DNA of 64,000 nt from Armatimonas rosea (GTDB lineage Bacteria; Armatimonadota; Armatimonadia; Armatimonadales; Armatimonadaceae). Below the pieces are notes generated by a model. That model made no database searches and had not been told where the DNA came from. It worked only from the letters and a program-made list of their open reading frames with translations. Each line of letters opens with the position of its first letter. The first letter of the stretch is position 1. This document shows, piece by piece, positions 51,998 to 59,834 of this stretch. Made by a program: the position numbers and the translations under genes. Location: the NCBI RefSeq assembly GCF_014202505.1, contig NZ_JACHGW010000001.1, positions 1,302,001-1,366,000 on the forward strand, given 5' to 3'.

Positions 51998-53724
51998 AAA
52001 AGCTCGCTCTCTCACTCCTGGCGACTGTCGCGGTTGCCTCGGTCTCGCACGCCTGGGGAGGCGTCGGGCATACCTATGTCGCCAAGCTCGCCGTGGACTC
52101 CCTGCCAGACTCGTCGCTCAAGACCCTCTTTCTCCTCAACAAAGACTGGTTCGCCGCTGCCTCGTCGCACCCCGACCGCTGGCGCAACCGTCCCGATAGC
52201 GCGGAGGCGCCGCGGCACTTCCTCGATGGCGAGCGCTTTGGCTTCGGGGCGGATCTCAGCAAGATTCCCCAGGACTTTGCCGCGGTTCAGAAGCTGCGCG
52301 ACTACATGAAGCTCCGCAGCGATGGCATGAACCCCTGGACCGTGCGCCGTATCTACCAGCTGCTCGTGCTGGCGATGCGGGAGAAGCGCTGGGACGATGC
52401 CATGGTGCAGGCGGCCTATCTCTCGCACTATGTCGCCGATGCCCACGTGCCCTTCCACGCCACGGAGAACTACGACGGCCAGCTCTCGGAGCCGTCGCAG
52501 AAGGGAATCCATGCGCGCTTTGAGTCCGTGATGCTGGAGAAGAGTGTCGCCTACTCCGAGCTCAAGCCGGGGACCATCACCCTCCAAAAAGACCCGGTCG
52601 GGGCGGCGTTTGCGATCTTACAGGCGAGCATCAACGAGGTCCCGGCGATCCTAGCGGCGGACAAAAAAGCGAGCGCGGCGGCGGGCGGCGATACCTTCGC
52701 CGATGCCTACTGGAGCGCCTTCACGCCCGTGGCCAAGCCCATTGCGGTCAAGCGTCTGGAGAAAGGGGGCGTCGCGCTGGCGAGCCTGATCGCGAGCGCC
52801 TGGCAAGAGGCCGGTCGCCCGACCCCGCCCGCGGCCTTTCGCGCCAAGAACAGCAGCCTGCCCTACGCCCCCGAGTTTGTTCCGCGCGGCCAGACCCCGC
52901 CGCCCGTGATGCCCGTGGTCACCGACGAGCAAAAAGCGGCGGCGCGCAAGGGAGCGCTCACGTTCCATATCGAGTCCGAGGCGCTGGGGCGCTTTGTGCC
53001 CTGCACGGTCTTGCTCCCTAAGGACTACTGGCAGTCCGGCAATACCAAGCGCTACCCCGTGCTCTACCTGCTCCATGGCGCGTTTGGCAAGCACACCGAC
53101 TGGCTCAAGAACGCAGGGACCGCTGCCTACCTCGCCGACCTGCCGCTGATTGTCGTGCTCCCGGACTCCCAGGGCGACTCGTTCTACCTGGACTCGCCCG
53201 GCTTTGGGAAGTGGCAGACCTACTTCGAGAAAGAGCTGATGCCCGAGGTGGAAGGGACATTTCGGACGATCAACAAGCGCGAGGGGCGTGCGATCGCGGG
53301 GCTCTCGATGGGGGGCTACGGCTCGTGGCACCTGGCGCTGGACAACCCCGGTAAGTTCTGCGCTGCGGCGTCGCTCTCGGGGGTCGTGGGCTGGGGCGAG
53401 GGCAAGCCGATCATGAACTTTGTCCAGAAGATCTACCCCACCGACACGGACAAGCGCTACACCACCAATGCGGTCTGGCCCAAGATCGAGAAGCTGACGG
53501 CCAAAGACGGCACCTGGCGCGGTCCGGTGCTCTACTTCGACTGCGGCAAGGACGATTTCCTGATCCAGATGAACCGGGACATGGAGCGCCGCCTTATTGA
53601 GCGCGGCCTGCCCTTCGAGTTCGCGGAGTTCGACGGTGCCCACACCTGGCCGTACTGGGACGAGCACCTGCGCGATGTCCTCAACTTCACCCTGCGCCAT
53701 GTCGCTCCGCCCACGGAGAAATAG
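51994..53724 (+). CDS. Secreted fusion of a zinc nuclease/phospholipase-like domain and an esterase
   Basis: This 576-residue protein has a signal peptide ending 'VASVSHA' directly before 'WGGVGHTYVAKLA', the mature N-terminal Trp and His expected in S1/P1 nuclease and phospholipase C proteins. Further ligands are in 'ASSHPDRW' and 'YLSHYVADAHVPFHATENYD'. This domain runs to about residue 300. From about 320 to the end is an esterase-D-like alpha/beta hydrolase: 'YPVLYLLHGAFGKHTDWLK', nucleophile Ser in 'IAGLSMGGYGSWHLAL', an Asp region 'YFDCGKDDFL' and His in 'FDGAHTWPYW'. Both active sites look intact. Its ATG overlaps the preceding stop. Confidence 0.82.
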   Translation: MKKLALSLLATVAVASVSHAWGGVGHTYVAKLAVDSLPDSSLKTLFLLNKDWFAAASSHPDRWRNRPDSAEAPRHFLDGERFGFGADLSKIPQDFAAVQKLRDYMKLRSDGMNPWTVRRIYQLLVLAMREKRWDDAMVQAAYLSHYVADAHVPFHATENYDGQLSEPSQKGIHARFESVMLEKSVAYSELKPGTITLQKDPVGAAFAILQASINEVPAILAADKKASAAAGGDTFADAYWSAFTPVAKPIAVKRLEKGGVALASLIASAWQEAGRPTPPAAFRAKNSSLPYAPEFVPRGQTPPPVMPVVTDEQKAAARKGALTFHIESEALGRFVPCTVLLPKDYWQSGNTKRYPVLYLLHGAFGKHTDWLKNAGTAAYLADLPLIVVLPDSQGDSFYLDSPGFGKWQTYFEKELMPEVEGTFRTINKREGRAIAGLSMGGYGSWHLALDNPGKFCAAASLSGVVGWGEGKPIMNFVQKIYPTDTDKRYTTNAVWPKIEKLTAKDGTWRGPVLYFDCGKDDFLIQMNRDMERRLIERGLPFEFAEFDGAHTWPYWDEHLRDVLNFTLRHVAPPTEK

Positions 53725-53730
53725 CGGAGG

Positions 53731-54321
53731 ATGTACGCCTTTAAGCTAGAGCCACAAGTCAGCGCCGAAGAGTACCTCGAACGGGAACGCACTGCGGAGC
53801 ATCGCAGTGAGCGAATTGACGGGGTGATTGTCGCGATGGCCGGGGCATCGGTTGAGCATGTTGATATTGTGAGCAACCTGCTTGGTGCTCTTCAGCCCCT
53901 CCTGCGAGCTCGGGGATGCAGGGCGATGGCGAATGAGATGCGGGTAGAGGTTCTTGGGGGGCACTACCTCTATCCCGATCTTGTGATTACCTGTGCGACA
54001 CGCACCTACGCCGACAACACGCTGGATATCCTGACAAATCCTGAGATCGTGATTGCGGTTCTCTCACCGAGCACCGAGGCACTGGATCGTGGCCGTAAAT
54101 TTCTCCTCTACCGGCAGATCACCTCGGTGCAGGAGTATATTCTGGTTTCACAGGATAGGGCTCTCGTGGAGTCGTACAAGCGCGAGGCCAATGGGCTCTG
54201 GACCTACCGAAGCATAGAGGGGCTTCATGATACGCTGAGACTGGAATTCCTAGGGGCTGAGGTTCCTCTCGCAGAGGTTTACGACGGTGTCTTCTCTGAC
54301 GAGAGCCGTGATCCCGCCTGA
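53731..54321 (+). CDS. Uma2 family (PD-(D/E)XK-like) putative endonuclease
   Basis: This 196-residue protein is a second Uma2 member and longer than the one at 3098. Motifs are 'SAEEYLERERTAEHRSERID' at the start, 'LYPDLVITC' (metal-binding Asp), 'EIVIAVLSPSTEALDRGRKF' (with the Asp-Arg-Gly-Arg-Lys helix) and 'LVSQDRALVESYKR'. It follows the fusion esterase gene by 6 bp, and the HD gene overlaps its 3' end. The usual alternation of metal ligands is intact, so the nuclease fold is probably active. The target is unknown. Confidence 0.88.
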   Translation: MYAFKLEPQVSAEEYLERERTAEHRSERIDGVIVAMAGASVEHVDIVSNLLGALQPLLRARGCRAMANEMRVEVLGGHYLYPDLVITCATRTYADNTLDILTNPEIVIAVLSPSTEALDRGRKFLLYRQITSVQEYILVSQDRALVESYKREANGLWTYRSIEGLHDTLRLEFLGAEVPLAEVYDGVFSDESRDPA

Positions 54322-54826
54322 GGTTCTGGCACGCTATGCCGAGCCGCACCGGCGCTACCACACGGTGCGGCACCTGCGGGCGGTGCTAGGGGCGCTCCAC
54401 CGCTGGCTTGGGCCGGAGCTACCCAGCTCACTACGAACCGCCGCCCTCTGGCACGATGCGGTCTACGATCCCAAGGCTCACGACAACGAGGAGCAGAGCG
54501 CGGCGCTGGTCGTGGGCGATCCACGGGCCGCCTTGCTCATCCTCGCCACCAAGAGGCACGAGCTGCTGGACGAAGGCGAGGACATGCGGCTCCTCCTGGA
54601 TGCCGATCTCTGGATCCTAGGCGCTGCGCCGCGCGCCTACCGGCGCTACGCGGCTCTCATCCGGCAAGAGTACACGCATGTCCCTGACACAGCTTATCGA
54701 GCCGGGCGTGCGGCGGTGCTGGAGCGTTTTTTGCAGCGCCCTCGGCTCTACTTTGGCCCCTTCCCCGAGCGCGAGGCACGGGCACGGGAGAACCTCGCGG
54801 CCGAGCTTAGCCGCTTGCGCACTTGA
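54308..54826 (+). CDS. HD-superfamily metal-dependent phosphohydrolase-like protein
   Basis: The GTG at 54308 gives 172 residues (a GTG at 54287 would add seven). The motif order matches predicted HD hydrolases of the COG4339 kind: 'AEPHRRYHTVRHLRAVLGAL', 'AALWHDAVYDPKAHDNEEQS' (HD pair plus the Glu) and 'LILATKRHELLDEGEDMRLL' with 'DADLWILG'. The substrate is unknown. It overlaps the Uma2 gene by 14 bp. The last six codons (LSRLRT) are encoded by a 115-bp repeat that is a copy of the 3' end of the gene at 55954, so its natural end may have been altered. Confidence 0.8.
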   Translation: MIPPEVLARYAEPHRRYHTVRHLRAVLGALHRWLGPELPSSLRTAALWHDAVYDPKAHDNEEQSAALVVGDPRAALLILATKRHELLDEGEDMRLLLDADLWILGAAPRAYRRYAALIRQEYTHVPDTAYRAGRAAVLERFLQRPRLYFGPFPEREARARENLAAELSRLRT

Positions 54827-54920
54827 GCAGGGCGCTCTGGAGGCTCTTGGGCTTCCAGCTCGCGACTTTATGTGGCCCCGCCTTGCCTTTTTGAAAGGTT
54901 TGGGTGGCGTAGCGGATGCC
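54806..54920 (-). pseudogene. 3'-end fragment duplicated from the gene at 55954 (direct repeat copy 1)
   Basis: These 115 bases match 55953-56067 with 11 substitutions and no gaps. Read on the minus strand they encode the last ~38 residues of that gene ('IRYATQTFQKG', 'GPHKVASWKPKSLQSALLK') and its stop. They end abruptly at a transposase fragment at 54920. It is a truncated duplicate, old enough to have diverged by about 10%. Confidence 0.8.
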
Positions 54921-55039
54921 GAGGTATCTTGGTTAGCTGGGACAAGAAAGCCGAACTCTATCTGGCCCAAATCAAGCTCGCTTGTGCATTGCTATGGTTC
55001 CGCCGACTGCATCGACTACAGGCAACTGAGACCGTCTAG
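54920..55039 (+). pseudogene. IS5-type transposase C-terminal remnant
   Basis: The plus-strand frame from 54920 encodes 'RGILVSWDKKAELYLAQIK' followed by 'LACALLWFRRLHRLQ' and stops at 55037-55039. This is the usual C-terminal pattern of IS5-family DDE transposases: R.lLVrW.KK, then yLa and an AcaLi.yRRl helix. The rest of the transposase is missing, and no complete inverted repeats were found. It marks the left boundary of the AT-rich island. Confidence 0.6.
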
Positions 55040-55204
55040 GAGTTCTGTTATAGATTTTTAGGAAGAGGCTTCCCCATCTCCCATAATCAAACAAACGGTG
55101 AATTTCACGCACACAAGCGAGGCTACCGCTCCGATGGGCAAAGTTTCACCAAACTACCAGGAGAACCACTTTTAAGAACGGTTTGACAACTGGTGTGGAT
55201 TTGC
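55040..55204. other. Left part of the island, no gene seen
   Basis: This stretch has intermediate composition and no reading frame with recognisable content. It separates the transposase remnant from the AT-rich broken gene and may include the lost end of the insertion sequence. Confidence 0.5.
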
Positions 55205-55953
55205 CTAATTACTCTGTGTGTCAAGGCTTAAGATAGGAAAGATCTCTTTTAATATCCAATTCCAAAATAGTATTTTCATGTCATTATGGGATTTCATGTA
55301 GGTCCCTGATAGGTAAAGTTCACCCATGGTGAATATGTCAACCTGATCATATATACTGCCATCATTATCAATAATTTCAAAATCTATAAAATGTAAATAA
55401 TTTTTCTGTAATCATGAGATAAAACCATGAACGCTATTTTTAAAGATAAATCAATGAAATTAATATAGTGGTTTATAAATTCTCCATGATTTTTATGATG
55501 ATTTATTTCATATTTCACCTTCTCAATGTTTTCCTGGCATTTATCTAATGCTTTATGAAACATATTTTCGTCAATATACCCATCATTATAATTATTACAA
55601 ATTTCAGCGATATCACTAGGAAACATGCCTTTTAATACCGAAGCCATAGCGTTAACATCTTCTTTATAATGACAAGTATAAAAATCATTGAATAAATCTA
55701 GTAATTTTATTTTGAAATCAATGCTTGATTTGAGGTAAATAAAGTATTCTAGATTGAATTTGGTTCCGAATCTAATCAATGGATTGTCATTTAATTGAAA
55801 TTTTATTTGTTTTTCGATTTGTATTAAATCCATATCGTCACATTTAATTTCTAGTATATTTTTGTGGACATCTTTATTAAATACATGAACTTGATGAGGA
55901 TCCGCAATAATAATTCTTCTCTGAGTTGCTTGGCTATATAAAGTTAACCATTC
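55205..55953 (-). pseudogene. Foreign AT-rich gene, 5'-truncated and frameshifted
   Basis: G+C is about 20-30% in sampled lines against low 60s outside. On the minus strand the frame is open from 55953 to the stop at 55384 ('RRIIIADPHQVHVFNKD', 'FIYLKSSIDFKIKLLDLFND') with no start near its beginning. After a run of five A (55401-55405) the -1 frame stays open for about 66 codons to the TAG at 55205 ('YLHFIDFEIIDNDGSIYDQV'). Together this is about 249 codons of one protein that lost its 5' end and one base of frame. I do not recognise the family. Codon use is that of a low-GC host. Confidence 0.7.
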
Positions 55954-56385
55954 TTAGCCGCTTGCGCGCTTGAGGAGAGCGCTCTGGAGGCTCTTGGGCT
56001 TCCAGCTTGCCACTTTATGCGGCCCCACCGCGCCTTTTTGAAAGGTTTGGGTGGTGTAGCGTATGCCTGAGGGCAAGAGGGTGTAGCGGGTGAGGAGAAG
56101 CAGGCCGTCCACCTCAAACGCGGAGAGAAGCTCGTTGTCTTCTAGAACGGCATCCAGCAGAATGCCATTTTTCTCATCCATCGCAAAGGCACCAGGCTTC
56201 TCCGCCACGGCCACAAGCTCGTAGCCGCGCTCGGGCTGGCCGGAGTAGGCGATCACCCAGCTCCAGCGGCCCTTTTCTTTCGGCGCGATCCGAAGCTCCA
56301 TGGGGGAGGTTGGAGGGAAGTTCTTGAGGGGCGGGCGCAGGGTCAGGCTGCCGCGCCAGACCCCGTGCCAGCTCTCGGGGAGCAC
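55954..56385 (-). CDS. Hypothetical protein
   Basis: This 143-residue protein starts at a GTG directly after the TAG of the preceding gene. It is mostly beta-strand ('PMELRIAPKEKGRWSWVIAY', 'LLSAFEVDGLLLLTRYTLLP') with a basic C-terminus ('KVASWKPKSLQSALLKRASG'), a layout like small lipocalin- or DUF-type beta-barrels. There is no signal peptide. Its last 38 codons are duplicated at 54806-54920, and the AT-rich broken gene begins immediately after its stop. It may act with the secreted protein encoded upstream. Confidence 0.65.
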   Translation of the reverse strand: MLPESWHGVWRGSLTLRPPLKNFPPTSPMELRIAPKEKGRWSWVIAYSGQPERGYELVAVAEKPGAFAMDEKNGILLDAVLEDNELLSAFEVDGLLLLTRYTLLPSGIRYTTQTFQKGAVGPHKVASWKPKSLQSALLKRASG

Positions 56386-57051
56386 CTACTTGCCCTTGGC
56401 CTTCTTCGGGGCCGGTTTAGTGGGCTTCTCGGCGGGGGCGGCTGGTTTCACGGTGGGAGCAGGCTCCTCCCCGATAAACTTCAGGGTCCCTAACATCCTG
56501 TCCAGGTCCTTAGAGCGCAGGTCCCACTGCTCGTTGGTGGTGCCAAAGAGGATGAGCAAGACCTTGTTCTTGGTCGCCACAAAGACCAGGCGCCCCGTGA
56601 CCTCATCGTTGGCCTCGGGCACATCCAGGCTGAAGAGGCAGGCAAGGGCATCGTGGTTGGCGAGCTTGACCTTGGCGGTCTTCTGCACCACAAAGCCGGG
56701 GATGATCTTCTCAATAATGGCCGTGATGGTCTTGGCATCGCCCTCCGGGAGCTCGCCGGGCTTGTAGAGGCCTGTCTTATCGGCAGGAAGGGCGAGGATC
56801 GCCATGCCATCGACCACGTGGATGGTCAGGCTCCTATTGTTGGACTGGAAGCCCAATTTGCTCTTAGACCACTGTCCACGGAGCTCGAAGTCTAGGCCGG
56901 GGGCCAGCTTTTCCGGGGGGACGATATCGTAGCCGGGGACGGTCTTAAACGTGATCCCGAGGTTCTCTAGAACGACCTTTTCCTGCGCCTGTGCGGGAGA
57001 GAGTGTGCCAACAACAAGAGAGAGCGCGGCAAGCGCAGTGATGCATTTCAT
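56386..57051 (-). CDS. Hypothetical secreted protein with Lys/Pro/Ala tail
   Basis: This 221-residue protein has a signal peptide (MKCITALAALSLVVGTLSPAQA), a mixed alpha/beta domain (about 25-195) and a low-complexity end rich in Pro, Ala and Lys ('PAAPAEKPTKPAPKKAKGK'). The core is unrecognised. Its pattern ('LFGTTNEQWDLRSKDLDRML', 'MLGTLKFIG') recalls PsbP/LpqN-like small secreted domains, which is tentative. It is translationally adjacent to the gene at 55954. Confidence 0.7.
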   Translation of the reverse strand: MKCITALAALSLVVGTLSPAQAQEKVVLENLGITFKTVPGYDIVPPEKLAPGLDFELRGQWSKSKLGFQSNNRSLTIHVVDGMAILALPADKTGLYKPGELPEGDAKTITAIIEKIIPGFVVQKTAKVKLANHDALACLFSLDVPEANDEVTGRLVFVATKNKVLLILFGTTNEQWDLRSKDLDRMLGTLKFIGEEPAPTVKPAAPAEKPTKPAPKKAKGK

Positions 57052-57074
57052 AGAACGGTGATCCTTCCGAGGAA

Positions 57075-57629
57075 TTATACCGGTGTACGGGCATAGACCG
57101 CCATATCCCGCAGGTTTCCTGTCAGATCACGCGACCAGTTTTTTAAGCAGCCCTCGTAGAGGTAGCTACAGCGCTCTGCAACCTGCGCCGATGCGGTATT
57201 TCGTGGGTCACAGTCGAGCTGAATGCGGGCCAAACCCAGCTCTTCCAGCCCATAGCGAGTGAGCTCTTGGACTGCCTCGGTCATCAAGCCAAGGCCCACA
57301 AAACGCGTGTCGAGCCAGTAGCCGACTCCCGCCTTGGGAACGCCCCACTCAATCTCAAAGAACGAGAGCTTCCCGACAAACGCGCTGTCGGCTTTCTGGT
57401 AGAGGCTAAAGTGCAGTGCCTTACCCTGCGCGTTGGCGTCCCGCGCCTCGCTCTGCCGCTGGGCGCACTGCTCCAGAGTCGGGAGCCCGGTGCGTGTCCA
57501 GTAGAGCCACGGGGTCAGCTCCGGCCAGCTGTGCGCCATCGACTCCAGCACCATCGCCGCCTCCCCCGGCTCCGGCCAGCGCAGCCAGAGCCGCGGGGTC
57601 TCCAGCGTCTCCGTGAGCTTAGGAGGCAT
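57075..57629 (-). CDS. RimJ/RimL-type GNAT acetyltransferase
   Basis: This 184-residue protein shows the RimJ/L pattern: 'LETPRLWLRWPEPGEAAMVL' at the start, 'FFEIEWGVPKAGVGYWLDTR' and 'GLGLMTEAVQELTRYGLEEL' (acetyl-CoA binding), then 'LDCDPRNTASAQVAERCSYL'. The family acetylates N-terminal amines of ribosomal proteins or small amines. Its start overlaps the stop of the SMI1/KNR4 gene by 11 bp, so the two are translationally coupled. Confidence 0.9.
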   Translation of the reverse strand: MPPKLTETLETPRLWLRWPEPGEAAMVLESMAHSWPELTPWLYWTRTGLPTLEQCAQRQSEARDANAQGKALHFSLYQKADSAFVGKLSFFEIEWGVPKAGVGYWLDTRFVGLGLMTEAVQELTRYGLEELGLARIQLDCDPRNTASAQVAERCSYLYEGCLKNWSRDLTGNLRDMAVYARTPV

Positions 57630-58674
57630 CTTGGAATCTCTCGGGATAGAGAATCTTGTTGGGACAGGGAAACGTGAACGGGTGCCAGGTATCCGAGCTT
57701 GGGGCGCAGTACTCGGGCTTGGGCGACCCCGGCCGGAACCGATAGCCTGCCTCTATCATTGCCTCCGCCACCCTCCAGGGATCGCTTGCGGAGCGGAAGT
57801 AGCCTGCGGGGCTGGCGAAGATCGCCTCAATGGCCTCAGGTGTCGCGATCTGGCAGAGCGCCTTGGCGGCGGCGGAGGGGACATTGGGGCGCTTGGCAAG
57901 AATTGCCCGTCGTAGCGCCTCGACCGCAGGGCCGTAGCGGCGTTTTCCCAGGCTCTCCGCAGCGTCTTCTGCAACGTAGAAGTCTCTATCGTCCAATAGC
58001 GGGATGAGCTCGGCGCTTTGCTCCCACGGCAGGAGAAGGCAGATCAAGCGTGATGCCATCAGGCGCTCGTCGGAGTCTGTTTCATCTTGCAGTAGTAACT
58101 GGAGCTGAGCCACGACGCCTTGCTCTTCTACCGGCGAAGCTGTCGTTTGTTGAGGAGGATAGTCGCCTGTGAGGGCACCATAAGCAAAGCCACGATGGCC
58201 TGCACGTTTCTGAGCACGAAGGAACGACTCTAGCGAACGAAAGAGAACCGGGTAGCAGGTATCGGCGTGCATGAGCAGACCGACCCGACCTTGGAGAGGC
58301 CCGTCAAGCCAAAGAAAAAGATGGTTAGACTCATCGTCGGTCCAGAAACAACCCCAGCGGTCAGGGATGCACGCGCGGAGGGCAACGGAGAAAGCGAGAT
58401 CGTCATAGATGAAATTGCCTACGTCCAACACTTCGGCAATGGTCATCAGGCGGAAGAACTGCCCGCCGTATCCCTCATCTGCTTCGTGTTCGTCTTCTTC
58501 CTCTTCGGAGTAGAGCCACTCCCCCATGCCGTTGTGGTCACGGTAGAGGGCGACAATGTCGTCGGGGAGGGGAGCACCCAGCGCCTCGGTGAGCTGGGCT
58601 AGCTCTTGGTCGGTGGCTCCGGGGTGGAGGGGCGCGCCCTTCTCCCGGAGCCAAGAAATCAGCTCGGTGATCAT
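57619..58674 (-). CDS. SMI1/KNR4 (SUKH) domain protein with HEAT repeats
   Basis: This 351-residue protein opens with a SUKH fold (about 1-165): 'GATDQELAQLTEALGAPLPD', 'IVALYRDHNGMGEW' and 'LFLWLDGPLQGRVGLLMHAD'. HEAT-like repeats follow at about 195-310 ('DFYVAEDAAESLGKRRYGPA', 'VPSAAAKALCQIATPEAIEA'). SUKH proteins often serve as immunity proteins against contact-dependent toxins, but they also occur as general regulators. No toxin gene is nearby. It precedes the acetyltransferase gene and follows the sugar kinase gene by 3 bp. Confidence 0.8.
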   Translation of the reverse strand: MITELISWLREKGAPLHPGATDQELAQLTEALGAPLPDDIVALYRDHNGMGEWLYSEEEEDEHEADEGYGGQFFRLMTIAEVLDVGNFIYDDLAFSVALRACIPDRWGCFWTDDESNHLFLWLDGPLQGRVGLLMHADTCYPVLFRSLESFLRAQKRAGHRGFAYGALTGDYPPQQTTASPVEEQGVVAQLQLLLQDETDSDERLMASRLICLLLPWEQSAELIPLLDDRDFYVAEDAAESLGKRRYGPAVEALRRAILAKRPNVPSAAAKALCQIATPEAIEAIFASPAGYFRSASDPWRVAEAMIEAGYRFRPGSPKPEYCAPSSDTWHPFTFPCPNKILYPERFQDAS

Positions 58675-58677
58675 CGG

Positions 58678-59703
58678 TTAGCGCTGGACACGCCCAGAGC
58701 CGTCGCCTTTGAGGAGGGTTTCGACCTCGGCGAGCTTGATGTAGCTGAAGTCTCCGATAATCGAGTGCTTGAGGCAGCTGGCGGCGATGGCGAACTCGAT
58801 GGCGTCTTGGGCGGACTTGCCATTGACCAGCGAGTAGATCAGGCCCGCCGCGAACGAGTCGCCGCCACCCACACGGTCTACGATGTCGATATCGTAGTGG
58901 CGGGAGAAGTGCGCGGTGCTGTCGGTGTAGAGCATGCCGGACCAGCCGTTGCGGCTCGCGGAGTAGGACTCGCGGAGGGTGATGGCGACTCCCTTGAGGT
59001 TGGGAAAACGCGCGACAAGCTTCTGTGCGACCTCGATATAGCCGTCGTGGGAGAGCGCGCCGCTGGTGAGGTTGGTGTCCGCCGCCTTGATCCCAAAGAC
59101 CGTCTCCGCGTCCTCTTCGTTGGCGATGCACCAGTCCACGTAGGGCATCAGCTCGCCCATGACTCTCCCGGCCTTCTCGCTGCTCCAGAGCTTCTTGCGG
59201 TAGTTAAGATCGCAGCTCACCGAGATACCGCGCTCCTTGGCCGCCTTCGCGCCCACGATCGCCGCCGCCGCCGCGCTGTCGGAGAGAGCGGGCGTGATTC
59301 CGGTGGTATGGAACGCGGTCGCGCCCTCGAAGATCTCGTCCCAGTTTAGCTCGTCTGGGGTGATCTCGGCGATAGCGCTATTGGCCCGGTCGTAGAGCAC
59401 GGTCGAGGCCCGCTGCGACGCGCCCTTCTCCACAAAATACACGCCCATGCGCTCGCCGCCCCGGAGGATCTTGGTGGTATCGACGCCGAGGCCGCGCACT
59501 TGGTTGATAAAGGCCTGCGCCACATCGTTCTTGGGCAGGCGGGTCACAAAGCGGGCATCGAGGCCCAGCTGCGCCAGGGAGACCGCAACATTGACCTCGG
59601 CACCGCCGAAGGTCATCTCTAAAGACGTGGCCTGGAGCAGGCGCAGGTAGCCAGGAGGGCAGAGGCGAAGCATGACCTCGCCGAAGGTAACGACTCGTTT
59701 CAT
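58678..59703 (-). CDS. kdgK: PfkB-family sugar kinase, 2-keto-3-deoxygluconate kinase-like
   Basis: The ATG at 59703 gives 341 residues. Ribokinase-type signatures are present: 'VVTFGEVMLRLCPPGYLRLL', 'FGGAEVNVAVSLAQLGLDA' (substrate loop) and the anion-hole/catalytic Asp motif 'DRVGGGDSFAAGLIYSLVNG'. The N-terminal 'GE.M.R..P' and length fit 2-keto-3-deoxygluconate kinases, which phosphorylate an intermediate of uronate or Entner-Doudoroff catabolism. The substrate is inferred from similarity of motifs only. It lies 113 bp from the divergent TetR gene. Confidence 0.82.
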   Translation of the reverse strand: MKRVVTFGEVMLRLCPPGYLRLLQATSLEMTFGGAEVNVAVSLAQLGLDARFVTRLPKNDVAQAFINQVRGLGVDTTKILRGGERMGVYFVEKGASQRASTVLYDRANSAIAEITPDELNWDEIFEGATAFHTTGITPALSDSAAAAAIVGAKAAKERGISVSCDLNYRKKLWSSEKAGRVMGELMPYVDWCIANEEDAETVFGIKAADTNLTSGALSHDGYIEVAQKLVARFPNLKGVAITLRESYSASRNGWSGMLYTDSTAHFSRHYDIDIVDRVGGGDSFAAGLIYSLVNGKSAQDAIEFAIAASCLKHSIIGDFSYIKLAEVETLLKGDGSGRVQR

Positions 59704-59781
59704 GGGGCTATTGTACAACGCCAGGACGGAAATCGTCCGGCTATGGGGTCTTCGGCCGTTCGCTTCGCTCAGATTTATTTG

Positions 59782-59834
59782 ACAAATGATTTACTCTGCG
59801 GTAAAAAATTTAACTGGTGAGTAAAGTGATTTGT
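59782..59834. promoter_or_regulatory. Imperfect inverted repeat over the TetR start (possible operator)
   Basis: ACAAATGATTTACTC (59782-59796) and GAGTAAAGTGATTTGT (59819-59834) are inverted near-copies with a 22-nt spacer. The second arm overlaps the first codons of the TetR gene (GTG at 59817). Autoregulation through this site is plausible for a TetR repressor. Confidence 0.45.

Noticed and set aside
54617-54970. 117-codon minus-strand open frame across the HD gene end
   Set aside because: It is in a different frame from the duplicated gene fragment at 54806-54920 and antisense to the HD gene.
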